Part shown: piece after piece, positions 8,884 to 18,299 of the stretch
How the letters are laid out: every line of letters begins with the position of its first letter
How positions within the stretch are numbered: the stretch's first letter is position 1
Assembly: GCA_964583095.1 (NCBI GenBank)
Contig: CAZOVB010000062.1
Location: forward strand, 1 to 26,588
Direction: 5' to 3'
Source: CAZOVB01 sp964583095
GTDB lineage: Bacteria; Planctomycetota; Phycisphaerae; SM23-33
Length of the DNA stretch: 26,588 bases
Made by a program: the position numbers and the translations under genes
Notes under the pieces: model-generated
The model's input: only the letters and a program-made list of their open reading frames with translations
Told to the model about the DNA's origin: nothing
Databases searched by the model: none

Positions 8884-10074
8884 TTATTTATCGGTTGGAG
8901 CCTTTTTTTGTTCCCGGTCCGTTTCGCCCGAGGCCCTTTTTCGTCGCGGCGCCCGGAGGCCCAGCACGTCGGTGGCTGCCTCGATCCTCTCGGCCAGATG
9001 CTCCGGGGTAATCCCCCCCCGGGCGTCGATCAGCAAGCCCTTCCGGGCCGGGCTGGAGTACATCAGCCTGCAGATCAGGGCCAAGCGGTACCGGTCCACC
9101 TCGTCCAGGCTTCCCGGCGTGGCGGTAACCTGCTCCAGGGTCCCGCAGGCAAGCTGCAACTGGGAATCGACCAGCGGATAATCGAGCATCGGCGCGGCGG
9201 CCAGGCTCCCCGGAGCCGCCACGAACACCTTGGCCTGGTGAAAGGTCGGGCCGGGCTGGACGATCAGCCAGCGGTGCTGATCCAGAGGCCTGGCCAGGGC
9301 GAAATCCGGTTTGTCCAGTTCGTCCATGCGCGCGAGGCGTTTCTTGCAGGCCCCTGCCTGCTCGAAATCCAAATCTGCCGCAGCCCGGGCCATGCGGCTT
9401 CGCAGGTGCCGGCGAAATTCCTCCCGCTTTCCGACGGCGAATTCCCCGGCCTGGGCCAGGATCTTTCGGTACTCTTGCATGGAGATGGTTCCGTCGCAGG
9501 GCCGGAGGCACTTGCCCATCTGGCCGTAGGTACAGGCAGAGGCGTCGGGGGCCTCGGCCAGGCAGGCGGGATTGCGGCACAGCAGGAAAAGCTCCTGGAG
9601 GATCTCGATGAAACTCTCAGCCGCTCGGGCGGTCGGGAAGGGCCCGATCTTGAGTCCTCTGCGCCGGAAGACATCCCTGCCCCTGCGGAAATGAGGCGCC
9701 GGCTCCTGGGCATCCAGATGAACAAACCAGGGAAGCTTGAGCGTGACCATTTCCCGCCAGGTGTCGGGCCAGAGATTGCGGGCGATTTCCAGGTAGGCCC
9801 AGTCGGTTTCGAAATGTCCGAACGTCCGAAGGTAGCAGACCCGGCGGGTGATGGCTGCCAGATCGGGCATTCGCGTCTGTTCTTCCTGGCTGGGATGAGA
9901 GAGGCGATTGCGGACCCGGGCGCGCATGTCCGCAGCGGGCAGCAACAGAACAGGCCTCTGGTCGGCCGTCCGGAGCAGGGCCAGGCCTCTTTTGGCCGGA
10001 ATGCGCTTGAGGGCTTCCTCTACAGGATCGTCCAGTTCCACACAGGCTTCGAATAGGGTCGATCCAGCAGACAT
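8884..10074 (-). CDS. UvrC-like protein with degenerate GIY-YIG and UVR domains
   Basis: The 396-residue protein aligns by eye with the N-terminal half of the excinuclease subunit UvrC. Residues 29-59 correspond to the GIY-YIG region but read GLALL and LLLP where active enzymes have GVY and YVG; the basic helix ARVRNRLS is kept. A conserved glutamate candidate is in AYLEIARN (94-101). The UvrC cysteine block follows with C171, C181, C189 and C193; the last three keep the x7 and x3 spacing of UvrC, where the cysteines are reported to hold an Fe-S cluster. A UVR-type helix pair (RMARAAADLDFEQAGACKKR) lies near 227-246. There is no C-terminal RNase H-like endonuclease or helix-hairpin-helix. Loss of the tyrosines suggests DNA binding or regulation rather than incision. 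A good Shine-Dalgarno (AAGGGA) is six bases before the ATG. Confidence 0.75.
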   Translation of the reverse strand: MSAGSTLFEACVELDDPVEEALKRIPAKRGLALLRTADQRPVLLLPAADMRARVRNRLSHPSQEEQTRMPDLAAITRRVCYLRTFGHFETDWAYLEIARNLWPDTWREMVTLKLPWFVHLDAQEPAPHFRRGRDVFRRRGLKIGPFPTARAAESFIEILQELFLLCRNPACLAEAPDASACTYGQMGKCLRPCDGTISMQEYRKILAQAGEFAVGKREEFRRHLRSRMARAAADLDFEQAGACKKRLARMDELDKPDFALARPLDQHRWLIVQPGPTFHQAKVFVAAPGSLAAAPMLDYPLVDSQLQLACGTLEQVTATPGSLDEVDRYRLALICRLMYSSPARKGLLIDARGGITPEHLAERIEAATDVLGLRAPRRKRASGETDREQKKAPTDK

Positions 10075-10170
10075 AGACGTCCCTTCTTCTGATGGCCGCC
10101 GGGTGGCAGCGGGCCGGTTGGGCCGGCCGGCACCGGATCATCGCCCCCCGGAGCCTGTCCCTCCGACGGG

Positions 10171-10644
10171 TCAGACCCACATGCCGGTAATCACGCCCTC
10201 GTAGACGATCTTGTCGTTTACCAGCGCCTGGGTCGCTCCGATGCACCGTCGGGAGCGCATTTCCAGCATCTTGCCGACCATGTGGATTGTATCCCCGGGC
10301 TCCACACTGCCGCGGAACTTGACATCATCCACCCCACCGAAACCCAGGAAGCCCTTGTCGGGGAACTTGCGCATCACGAAATAGCTGACCATCTGGGCGG
10401 CGGTTTCCATCATCAGCACCCCCGGGAAGATCGGTCTGGCCGGAATGTGTCCCCGAACCCAGAACTCATCGTCCCGCACGTGACGCACGCCGGCGATCCT
10501 GCCTTCCTCAGGCTCAAAGAGGCAGATCCCGTCCAACTGCATGAACTCGTGGCGATGCGGATTGACCTGGTAGATCTCTTCGCGGCTGATAATGGGATTG
10601 GCAAAATCGATCGAATCGATGTCAAATAAAGTCTGGGGAGGCAT
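10171..10644 (-). CDS. 3-hydroxyacyl-ACP dehydratase, FabZ-type hotdog protein
   Basis: FabZ enzymes dehydrate 3-hydroxyacyl-ACP to trans-2-enoyl-ACP in fatty-acid elongation. The 157-residue form beginning MPPQTLFDID matches the family length; an upstream in-frame ATG at 10713 would add 23 non-homologous residues and is rejected. The catalytic histidine is in NPHRHEF (H30), and the catalytic glutamate is in GHIPARPIFPGVLMMETAAQ (E80). A beta-rich second half (FRGSVEPGDTI) completes the hotdog fold. Whether it is the housekeeping FabZ or one of several paralogues cannot be told here. No acyl carrier protein or other fab gene is adjacent. It lies between the VWA membrane gene and the UvrC-like gene on the same strand. 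Confidence 0.85.
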   Translation of the reverse strand: MPPQTLFDIDSIDFANPIISREEIYQVNPHRHEFMQLDGICLFEPEEGRIAGVRHVRDDEFWVRGHIPARPIFPGVLMMETAAQMVSYFVMRKFPDKGFLGFGGVDDVKFRGSVEPGDTIHMVGKMLEMRSRRCIGATQALVNDKIVYEGVITGMWV

Positions 10645-10745
10645 GCTTTGGTCCCGTTGTTGCGTGTTGTACGTGCCTTCTGCCGGGCTTGGCCAAGGGG
10701 GACACAGTAGCAATGCCCCTGCCGGGGGTCAACGACAAAAACCCC

Positions 10746-12857
10746 TCACCTGGATACGGTATCGGGGCTCTCCGGAGTCGACACCTGCCGATAGAAACGG
10801 TTGGCAAAGAAGGACTCGCCGATCATCAGGGCCAGCAGGACTGCAAGGGCCAGAGGGGCCAGATCCAGGGCGCTGTAGGCCTGAGAATCCCGCCGCAGTT
10901 GATCGAGCTCTGTGACGATCCGGACGTTTCCGCCGGGCATCCGCAGGGCAAGCTGCTCCGGCTCGATCGGCTCCAGGTCGCTTTCCGACGGATGCGTGTT
11001 GACGCTGAGCCCGCGGATGATCGTGGCCTGGGAGCCGACGAACTCCACCTGCCAGTTGCCCACCTGGGCCGGACGAAAACCGACGCTGCCGGTTCGGATA
11101 TCCACCGGAAGGGACTGCTCGCCGGCCCCTTCGGGACCGCGGGCACGGACGGTTACCCCGCCCAGGTCTTCCGGGACAACCAGCGTGACCTTCTGGCCCA
11201 GGGTGAAGAGGGTACGGCGCTCGCCCCGGCCCGGCAGGACCGTCAGGGCCCGCGAGACCAGCACCGGCAGGGTCGGATCGGCATGGAGATTCGAGAACGA
11301 CCTGGCCGGGGAGAAATTCCACAGCAGCACCGAGCCCTTGCCCACCGTTCGCAGCAGGAGTCCGGGCGTATCGTCCTGATAGCGGGCGAGCACCTGCGTC
11401 TGGGGCGCGACGGGCCCGAGCTTGAGACGCCGGAGGAACTCGATGGGATCAAACCAGGCGTCTCCGTCGGGCCCAAAGGGCGAGAGCAGCGGATGATCGG
11501 TTTTGACATCCTTCCAGCTCTGGGGTTTTTCCAGGGATTCGAGCCCCTCTATGGGCGCGGGGAGCAGACCGCGCGGCTCGGGCATATCGTACCCGGCCGC
11601 CGAAACCAAGGGCCCTGCCACCACCCAGAGAATCCCGCCTTCTTCCACATGTTCCTCCAGCGCCTGCCACTGGGAAAGCGTCAAAGCGGAGACGCCGCTT
11701 AGCAGCACGAAACGCGCCTGCTCGATCGCCTCCCGATCCAGTCGCCTCGGATCGGTGGTGGTGACGGAATACTCGACGCTTCCGGTTGCGGCCACCGCCT
11801 TGATCATCGCCTGGGTGGTCGGATCGACTCGACCTATCGTCGCTGCGTCGCGGACCAGCAGCAGCTTCGGGCGGGGCATGACCTCTACGGTGAAGTAGCG
11901 GATGTTGTCGAAGGCCAGGGCGTCATCGGGTGTGAGTCTCACGGTGCCCTGGCTGGGCCCGGGGGCGTCAGGGGTATCGGAGACCTGGAATGTCTTGACC
12001 TCGTTTGCCTGGAAGTCCATGGTCGCATCGCCAAGCAGGCGATCCCCTGCCTGGGCCCGGAGGCGAACCTGCCCCCCACCGGGCCCGCAGCGCACCACCG
12101 CATCGAGTACCACGCTCTGGCCGAGGGGGACGCGAGAGGCGCTTAGACGCAGATTGGAAAGCGAGATATTGGTGGCCTGTCCCCGGCGAGCGTTGAGGAC
12201 GATGGAGCGGATCGTCTCGGGGGCCGTCGAAAGGTTCACCTCCCGCCAGCTCCAGCGGGTCATGTCGGAGACCACGTAAAGCTCCTTGCGGGGCAGTTTG
12301 GAGCCTCCCAGCAGTGCGACGCCCTCGGCCAACGCGCCGGAAAGGGACTGATGTCCCTGGCCCGGCTGGATTTCCCCCAGACGGCGCAGGGCGTACTGTC
12401 TGTCGCCGGTGAGCCCGCCGGAGCGAGCGGGATCGGACGAGGCCAGCACGGCAAACCGGGAACCGGGGGGCAAGTCATTGATCAGCTCCTCGATCTGATC
12501 GCGACTGGAGAGCAGCAGGCTCTTGCCCTTGAACTCGTAGCCCATCGAGGCGCTGTCGTCGACGATGATCACTGCGGCCGTCGGGGCGCGGGTCGCCTCG
12601 GCCTGGATGTCCTCCAGGAACGGCTGGGCCAGGAGAAAGCCGATGAGTCCGATGGCCAGCATTCGCATCAGAAGCAGCAGCAGGTGCTTCAGGCGGAGCT
12701 TGGAAAGGTTGGCCTTGTGGGTCTTGCGAACGAAGCGAAGGGCGGGAAAGACCGTCCGCCGCGGCTTGGTGCGCATGATCAGGTGGATCACGACCGGCGC
12801 TGCCGCCGCCGCGCCGATCCACAACAGGCTCCCTGCGCCAAATGCAATCGCGAGCAT
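10746..12857 (-). CDS. BatA-type membrane protein with von Willebrand factor A domain
   Basis: The 703-residue form begins MLAIAFGAGS. It has the N-terminal BatA module: a first transmembrane helix (about 5-27), a basic loop with PRRTVFPALRFVRK, then a second helix (about 58-79). A VWA domain starts with VIIVDDSASMG at 97-107, containing the DxSxS metal-site motif (D100, S102, S104). A long periplasmic or glutamine-amidotransferase-like region follows, and a last helix near the C-terminus (LALAVLLALMIGESFF). In Bacteroidetes and planctomycetes such proteins sit in Bat/MoxR operons. No MoxR ATPase, DUF58 protein or BatB follows here, so the gene looks isolated from its usual partners. The longer in-frame start at 12893 adds only 12 residues without membrane character. 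It is divergent from the small secreted protein at 12945. Confidence 0.85.
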   Translation of the reverse strand: MLAIAFGAGSLLWIGAAAAAPVVIHLIMRTKPRRTVFPALRFVRKTHKANLSKLRLKHLLLLLMRMLAIGLIGFLLAQPFLEDIQAEATRAPTAAVIIVDDSASMGYEFKGKSLLLSSRDQIEELINDLPPGSRFAVLASSDPARSGGLTGDRQYALRRLGEIQPGQGHQSLSGALAEGVALLGGSKLPRKELYVVSDMTRWSWREVNLSTAPETIRSIVLNARRGQATNISLSNLRLSASRVPLGQSVVLDAVVRCGPGGGQVRLRAQAGDRLLGDATMDFQANEVKTFQVSDTPDAPGPSQGTVRLTPDDALAFDNIRYFTVEVMPRPKLLLVRDAATIGRVDPTTQAMIKAVAATGSVEYSVTTTDPRRLDREAIEQARFVLLSGVSALTLSQWQALEEHVEEGGILWVVAGPLVSAAGYDMPEPRGLLPAPIEGLESLEKPQSWKDVKTDHPLLSPFGPDGDAWFDPIEFLRRLKLGPVAPQTQVLARYQDDTPGLLLRTVGKGSVLLWNFSPARSFSNLHADPTLPVLVSRALTVLPGRGERRTLFTLGQKVTLVVPEDLGGVTVRARGPEGAGEQSLPVDIRTGSVGFRPAQVGNWQVEFVGSQATIIRGLSVNTHPSESDLEPIEPEQLALRMPGGNVRIVTELDQLRRDSQAYSALDLAPLALAVLLALMIGESFFANRFYRQVSTPESPDTVSR

Positions 12858-12907
12858 GAACCTATGGTACCTTTCCACCGGCGGAGGGTCCACAGCTTAG
12901 TCCGCAC

Positions 12908-12937
12908 TGGCCAGGCGACAGGGGCGGGTGATATAAT
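12908..12937 (+). promoter_or_regulatory. Promoter with consensus -10 TATAAT close to the start codon
   Basis: TATAAT lies at 12932-12937 and a partial -35 (TGGCCA, four of six) at 12908-12913, 18 bp apart. Transcription would begin about position 12943-12945, which is the A of the ATG. No Shine-Dalgarno is present, so a leaderless mRNA is the simplest reading. Confidence 0.5.
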
Positions 12938-12944
12938 CAGCCGA

Positions 12945-13655
12945 ATGAAGCGTCGCCGAGTCATCATGGTTTTTCTTCTGGCCTCTCTGGTTTGCGGGCT
13001 CTGCCTGGCGGGACAGGAGGCCCCGTCGAACGATCCACTTCGGGATTTCATCGACCAGGGCAGGCAGGTGCAGGTCGAGAGTTCCGAGAAGCTCCCGGGC
13101 CAGAGGGAAGTTCTGGAAGAGACCTCCGGCGCCCAGGCGCGCGACGAGATGCCCGGGGTGGTGGTTCTCAGCAACGGAAAGCGGATTCCCGGGCAGATCT
13201 TCACCACCCGCTACGAGCCGTTGGTGCTGTATGTGGAAAAGGAGAAGCGGTTCCGGCGGATTCCCCTCCCGGCCCTGCTGTCGCTGCGGGCGGTGGTTGT
13301 CGAGGAGAAGATGGAACTGGAGTGGCGATGGAAGGCCATGGGCGTACCCGAGCGGGTGTATACGGGCAAGAAGTTTCCGACGCGCCGGCTGCTCTGGAAG
13401 GTCCGCCTGATCGACGGTACGGAGCTTGAGGGGGCCATCAAGGGCACCCCGCTGTGGGTTCGCGCTGCGGGGCGCCGAAGCGAGCCGCTGATCCTCCACG
13501 AACGGCAGAAGGGCACGACCGAGCAGACGCTCGAAGATCTGCTCTACGTCCGCCGCGTTCTTTTTTCCAAGAAGCTCATGGAGCAGGTTCGCAAGCGCAT
13601 GGCCGGGGGTTTAGACGACCCGGGCCGGCAAAAGCAGGACGCTGCGAAAGACTGA
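12945..13655 (+). CDS. Small secreted protein of unknown function
   Basis: I do not recognise this 236-residue protein. It starts MKRRRVIMVFLLASLVCGLC, a clear signal peptide with likely cleavage near LAG-Q. The mature part is highly charged and begins with a polar linker (about 25-70). A compact beta-like core follows, with two similar-looking segments: VVLSNGKRIPGQIFTTRYEP and, later, VRLIDGTELEGAIKGTPLWV. Both read as a strand, turn and 'G-x-[IL]' pattern typical of small barrel modules seen in planctomycete exported proteins. The end is basic and helical. The in-frame ORF is open far upstream (from 12351), but that part is antisense to the BatA gene. The start chosen has the signal peptide and the promoter at 12932 directly before it. 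Confidence 0.75.
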   Translation: MKRRRVIMVFLLASLVCGLCLAGQEAPSNDPLRDFIDQGRQVQVESSEKLPGQREVLEETSGAQARDEMPGVVVLSNGKRIPGQIFTTRYEPLVLYVEKEKRFRRIPLPALLSLRAVVVEEKMELEWRWKAMGVPERVYTGKKFPTRRLLWKVRLIDGTELEGAIKGTPLWVRAAGRRSEPLILHERQKGTTEQTLEDLLYVRRVLFSKKLMEQVRKRMAGGLDDPGRQKQDAAKD

Positions 13656-13679
13656 TCTGTCCGGTCGGGACCGACAGAT
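13655..13679 (+). terminator. Hairpin directly at the end of the secreted-protein gene
   Basis: ATCTGTC (13655-13661) pairs with GACAGAT (13673-13679), and three more pairs form inside past a bulged base. The stop codon is at 13653-13655. No U-run follows, so it may protect the 3' end or be a weak terminator; the stronger one is at 13877. Confidence 0.45.
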
Positions 13680-13876
13680 AGGGAGCAAGCTTAGCCCCCA
13701 TTGCCCGCTGCCTGGACTCTTTTTCCAGATTTCCCCATCAGACCCTCTCGAAGTGTCGGCATCAGATGGGAGTGGACCGGAAACGCTCTGGGGCGTTGGG
13801 GCCCTCCTGCTGCTTGAAACGCGAATCGGGGAACCTCGCGGAGGCGTCGAGATGCCGTATACTTCGGCGCACGAAA
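13680..13876. other. Intergenic stretch without a recognised gene
   Basis: I see no supported coding region. Two short overlapping plus-strand ORFs of 66 and 73 codons have no ribosome-binding site and no recognisable content. A small hairpin, AACGC with GCGTT, lies near 13783-13798. A TATACT hexamer at 13858 precedes the terminator but has no -35. Confidence 0.5.
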
Positions 13877-13916
13877 CTCGGGCCGGGAAACGCTTTGGAG
13901 CGTCTCCCGGCCCGAG
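13877..13916. terminator. Strong bidirectional terminator between convergent genes
   Basis: An 18-position stem with one mismatch (13877-13894 against 13899-13916) closes on a TTGG loop. It is followed by a T-rich stretch on the plus strand (CAGTTTGCTTTTGCC) and by TTTCG on the minus strand. It lies between the convergent secreted-protein gene and the alkaline phosphatase gene and can serve both. Confidence 0.85.
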
Positions 13917-13970
13917 CAGTTTGCTTTTGCCTCTGCCTCTATCGAGAGGCCTTGATGGTGCCGTAGCGGG

Positions 13971-15467
13971 TTAGGCGCTGCGACGGCGGCGACGGGCGAT
14001 CACCAATCCGCCCAGACCCAGAAGGGCCATCGTGGCCGGCTCGGGAACTTCCGAAGCTTCCATCATGACGCTGTAGAGGTCGGTGTTGTCGATGTAATCG
14101 CCGTCCCAGATCTGGCCGTCCAGGCCGTAATAGTCGGCCAGGTTGGGATCCGTTCCGTCGATGTACTTCTCGAACAGTTCGGCGCCGGCGCCCTTGGCGA
14201 ACAGCGGGACGAGCTGGTTGGTGTGGCTGCCACTGAACCACTCGACGCCGGGCAGATTGCCGGCCCCGTTGTCCTCGACGTGCTTGTAGCCAAGCAGGAT
14301 GTCATCGTCGGTGTACTCGCCGTTGCCATCGACATCGGTGTACTCGAAGCCGTCGGGTCCCAGAAGGTAGCCGGTTTCGTGGTCGGCGGTGACGATCAGC
14401 AGGGTTTCATCCCAGTTGCTGTTGTCCTCGACCCACTCGATGGCCGCCTCGACGGAGTTGTTGAAATCGATCTGCTCTTCGATCATCCGCTCGAGGTTGT
14501 TGCCGTGGCCGGCCCAGTCCACCGCACCGCCTTCGACCATGACGGTGAAGCCGTCTTCGTTCTGGCCCAGGACGTTCAGGGCGGCCGAGGTCATGGTGGC
14601 CAACGTGGGAACGTTGCTGTTCATCGGTGCACCGGCGCTGCGGCTGTACTGCAGGGTGCTGTTGACCTGAGCGATACCCAGGAGTTTCTCGGGGACGCTG
14701 GTGCCGGCGGCGATGGCTTCGAAGTCGGCCTTTTCTTCCACGAAGGTCCAGCCGTTGGGGGCTGCGCCGTCACGGATGTCTTCCCAGGTGGCGGTCCCGC
14801 CGGCGTACTTGTCGCTCTTGCTTTCGTCGGGCTGGCCGTTGTTGTCGTAGGCACCGTGACCGGCCCCCATGAGGACCTTGAACTGACCATTGTAGTTCAG
14901 GGAGTCATAGAAGGCGTTGTTGGCGGTGGGGTTCGAGCCGGTGACACCCTCGGTGCCGATTTCGGCATAGTTTCCGCGGGAGAGATTGTGGCCGTAGACG
15001 GCGGCGGGGGTCGCGTGGGTCATCTGCACGCTGGAGACGGCACCCATGCTTCGGCCCAGGTCGGCGGCCTGCTCGAAGTACGTCTTCATCGGCTGACCGT
15101 CGGTGGTCATGTTGATCTGGCCGTCGTAGATCTTCTGGCCGGTGTACATAGCCGAGGCGGCCGAGGCCGAGTCTGTGTAGTCGATGTTCGCGTACAGACC
15201 GTTGGAAGCCATCTGGGCCGGATCGTAGCCAAGCCCGCCGGCCTGGTAGGCGCCATTGCTTCCCGAGAAGTTGGCCATCCCCAGCTTGGTCTCGAACTCG
15301 TGGTACACGGCCGGGGTACCGGTGTAGTAGTCCGTCGCCAAAACGTGATTGAATCCCTGGCCGTCGGAAATCATGAGGATCACGTTCTTGGCGGTCTGGC
15401 CCTGAGCCGTGCCGGCGCCAACCAGCAGGGCTACCAACGTCAGTGCAACTGCGCTTCGCTTGAGCAT
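13971..15467 (-). CDS. Exported alkaline phosphatase with PEP-CTERM sorting signal
   Basis: This PhoA-family metalloenzyme hydrolyses phosphate monoesters outside the cytoplasm. The protein is about 498 residues, with a signal peptide at 1-23 (LVALLVGAGTAQG). The first metal-binding aspartate is in LMISDGQG, and the nucleophile serine is in TDSASAASAM (about S100). Further metal ligands are in VEGGAVDWAGHGN, TADHETG (about 359-365) and GSHTNQ (about 412-417). The C-terminus is a textbook PEP-CTERM tag: VPEPATM, a hydrophobic helix and an RRRRR tail, predicting exosortase-dependent surface sorting. A segment near 377-388 reads DVDGNGEYTDDD, like an EF-hand or dockerin calcium loop. The start is set at 15467 because GGAGG (15477-15473) lies five bases before it; the ATG at 15479 overlaps that ribosome-binding site. 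No exosortase gene is in the window. Confidence 0.93.
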   Translation of the reverse strand: MLKRSAVALTLVALLVGAGTAQGQTAKNVILMISDGQGFNHVLATDYYTGTPAVYHEFETKLGMANFSGSNGAYQAGGLGYDPAQMASNGLYANIDYTDSASAASAMYTGQKIYDGQINMTTDGQPMKTYFEQAADLGRSMGAVSSVQMTHATPAAVYGHNLSRGNYAEIGTEGVTGSNPTANNAFYDSLNYNGQFKVLMGAGHGAYDNNGQPDESKSDKYAGGTATWEDIRDGAAPNGWTFVEEKADFEAIAAGTSVPEKLLGIAQVNSTLQYSRSAGAPMNSNVPTLATMTSAALNVLGQNEDGFTVMVEGGAVDWAGHGNNLERMIEEQIDFNNSVEAAIEWVEDNSNWDETLLIVTADHETGYLLGPDGFEYTDVDGNGEYTDDDILLGYKHVEDNGAGNLPGVEWFSGSHTNQLVPLFAKGAGAELFEKYIDGTDPNLADYYGLDGQIWDGDYIDNTDLYSVMMEASEVPEPATMALLGLGGLVIARRRRRSA

Positions 15468-15727
15468 TTCTGCCTCCATTCGCTTGCATCAGGTCGCATC
15501 GCAGCCCGGGCAACTCCTTGTTGCCCTCCACAAGCCGCTCTGCAACGCTGATCAAACTAGCCGCGCCGCATTGCGATTTGTTTCAAAGCCGATTAAGCAC
15601 CAAAGATTGTTGCGTACAGAAAAGGAAAAGGCCTCGAACCCTCGCCCCCAGCCTCCTAATTCCCTGGGTTCTGGCCACGTATCGGCCCTGTCGGGCTCTG
15701 CCGGCGCCCCCGGACCCTCCGAAAATG
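15468..15727. other. Intergenic region between alkaline phosphatase and rpsA terminator
   Basis: No supported gene. A perfect 7-bp hairpin, GGGCAAC with GTTGCCC at 15508-15526, lies in the phosphatase leader on the minus strand. I found no convincing Pho-box or sigma70 promoter by eye. Confidence 0.5.
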
Positions 15728-15764
15728 CGAGAAGGGCACAACCTTACAGGCCGTGCCCTTCTCG
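15721..15764 (-). terminator. Intrinsic terminator downstream of rpsA
   Basis: A perfect 12-bp stem, CGAGAAGGGCAC (15728-15739) with GTGCCCTTCTCG (15753-15764), has a 13-base loop. On the minus strand it is followed by CATTTTC. It lies about 43 bp after the rpsA stop. Confidence 0.85.
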
Positions 15765-15806
15765 ATTTCATCCAATCGCGCCGGATTCAGCGCGTTTCTC
15801 GAAGGT

Positions 15807-17687
<1,881 letters not shown>

Positions 17688-17827
17688 GAAGTTCCTGTTC
17701 GGTTGGTTGCTTGCCTTCCCCGGCGAAACTCCCGCTTCCCTGCGAAACGGGCACCGAGGCCGCCTGTCGCCCTGGCGGTCAGGACGCCGGAACACCCGGC
17801 GAAAGACTCTCTGCGCGCAGAATATCG

Positions 17828-17884
17828 GATTCTGACAGCGTAGAATCTGAGAGTTTACCAATCTCTTGACCCCGGGCCAAGAGA
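17828..17884 (-). promoter_or_regulatory. Candidate rpsA promoter and leader hairpins
   Basis: On the minus strand TTGGCC (17880-17875) and TAAACT (17857-17852) are 17 bp apart, each matching four of six consensus bases. A perfect 7-bp inverted repeat, TCTCTTG with CAAGAGA (17862-17884), covers the -35 and could be an operator. A second hairpin, GATTCT with AGAATC (17828-17847), would sit at the start of a leader of about 158 nt. Confidence 0.35.
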
Positions 17885-17914
17885 CTTTGAGCAAAAAAAA
17901 TCGGAGGCAATGGA

Positions 17915-18097
17915 ATGTCTGAACCCTTCGGCAGAGATTCAGTATTCCCCCCGGCGCGGCCGGGACGGGGAGCCCTGGTCGCAAGGCCAGGGCATACTTC
18001 CGCTGCGATCGATGGAAATCGCGGCCCGGCGGATGCCGCAGCAGTGGGCGAACGCGATAGTCCGTGTGCTTGCGAAGCACTCTACGTTCTCGCGTGA
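17915..18097 (+). CDS. Possible small ORF (60 codons) with strong ribosome-binding site
   Basis: GGAGG at 17903-17907 lies seven bases before an ATG at 17915. The ORF (MSEPFGRDSVFPPARPGRGA...) has no recognisable family and runs into the inverted-repeat element, where it ends. It may be a remnant of a gene broken by the element, or chance. Codon content is not convincing after the first ten residues. Confidence 0.2.
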   Translation: MSEPFGRDSVFPPARPGRGALVARPGHTSAAIDGNRGPADAAAVGERDSPCACEALYVLA

Positions 18098-18175
18098 AGG
18101 CGCGGCATCCGCCGAGGCGCTTTGAGTTGCAGCTCGATGCCTGGGTATGCCCTGCACTCGCGTACAGGGCTCCCG
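17967..18175. repeat. Imperfect large inverted-repeat element with symmetric hairpins
   Basis: Three blocks on the left recur in reverse complement on the right with matching spacing. GGGAGCCCTG at 17968-17977 matches CAGGGCTCCC at 18165-18174. CAGGGCATAC at 17988-17997 matches GTATGCCCTG at 18145-18154. GGCGGATGCCGC at 18028-18039 matches GCGGCATCCGCC at 18102-18113. Arm lengths from outermost to innermost block are 72 and 73 bp. Each arm carries its own GCCCTG...CAGGGC hairpin, and the centre holds GTGCTT-GCG-AAGCAC at 18066-18080. A further CCTTCGGCAGA (17925-17935) has a near match in reverse at 18187-18198. It could be a MITE/REPIN-like element or a structured RNA. Confidence 0.65.
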
Positions 18176-18287
18176 GAGACGCGGCATCTGCCGGAAGGAG
18201 AGCGCCGCTCGTGTGCCATGAATTTGCCTGCAGGGGTTCCGGAGATGGTGGCGCTGGGCAGGGGGTTTCGGTGTGGGGACGTGGCGG

Positions 18288-18293
18288 TATAAT
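18288..18293 (+). promoter_or_regulatory. Consensus -10 TATAAT six bases before the HAD start codon
   Basis: TATAAT at 18288-18293 is followed by GCCGCG and then ATG at 18300. The -35 region is poor (TTTCGG near 18266). No Shine-Dalgarno is present, so the transcript is probably leaderless. The arrangement copies that of the gene at 12945. Confidence 0.45.
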
Positions 18294-18299
18294 GCCGCG

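Noticed and set aside
12351..12944. Longer N-terminus for the secreted protein
   Set aside because: That part is antisense to the BatA gene; the signal peptide and TATAAT support the ATG at 12945.
13753..13974. Small plus-strand gene before the alkaline phosphatase end
   Set aside because: No ribosome-binding site, no family, and it crosses the strong terminator hairpin.
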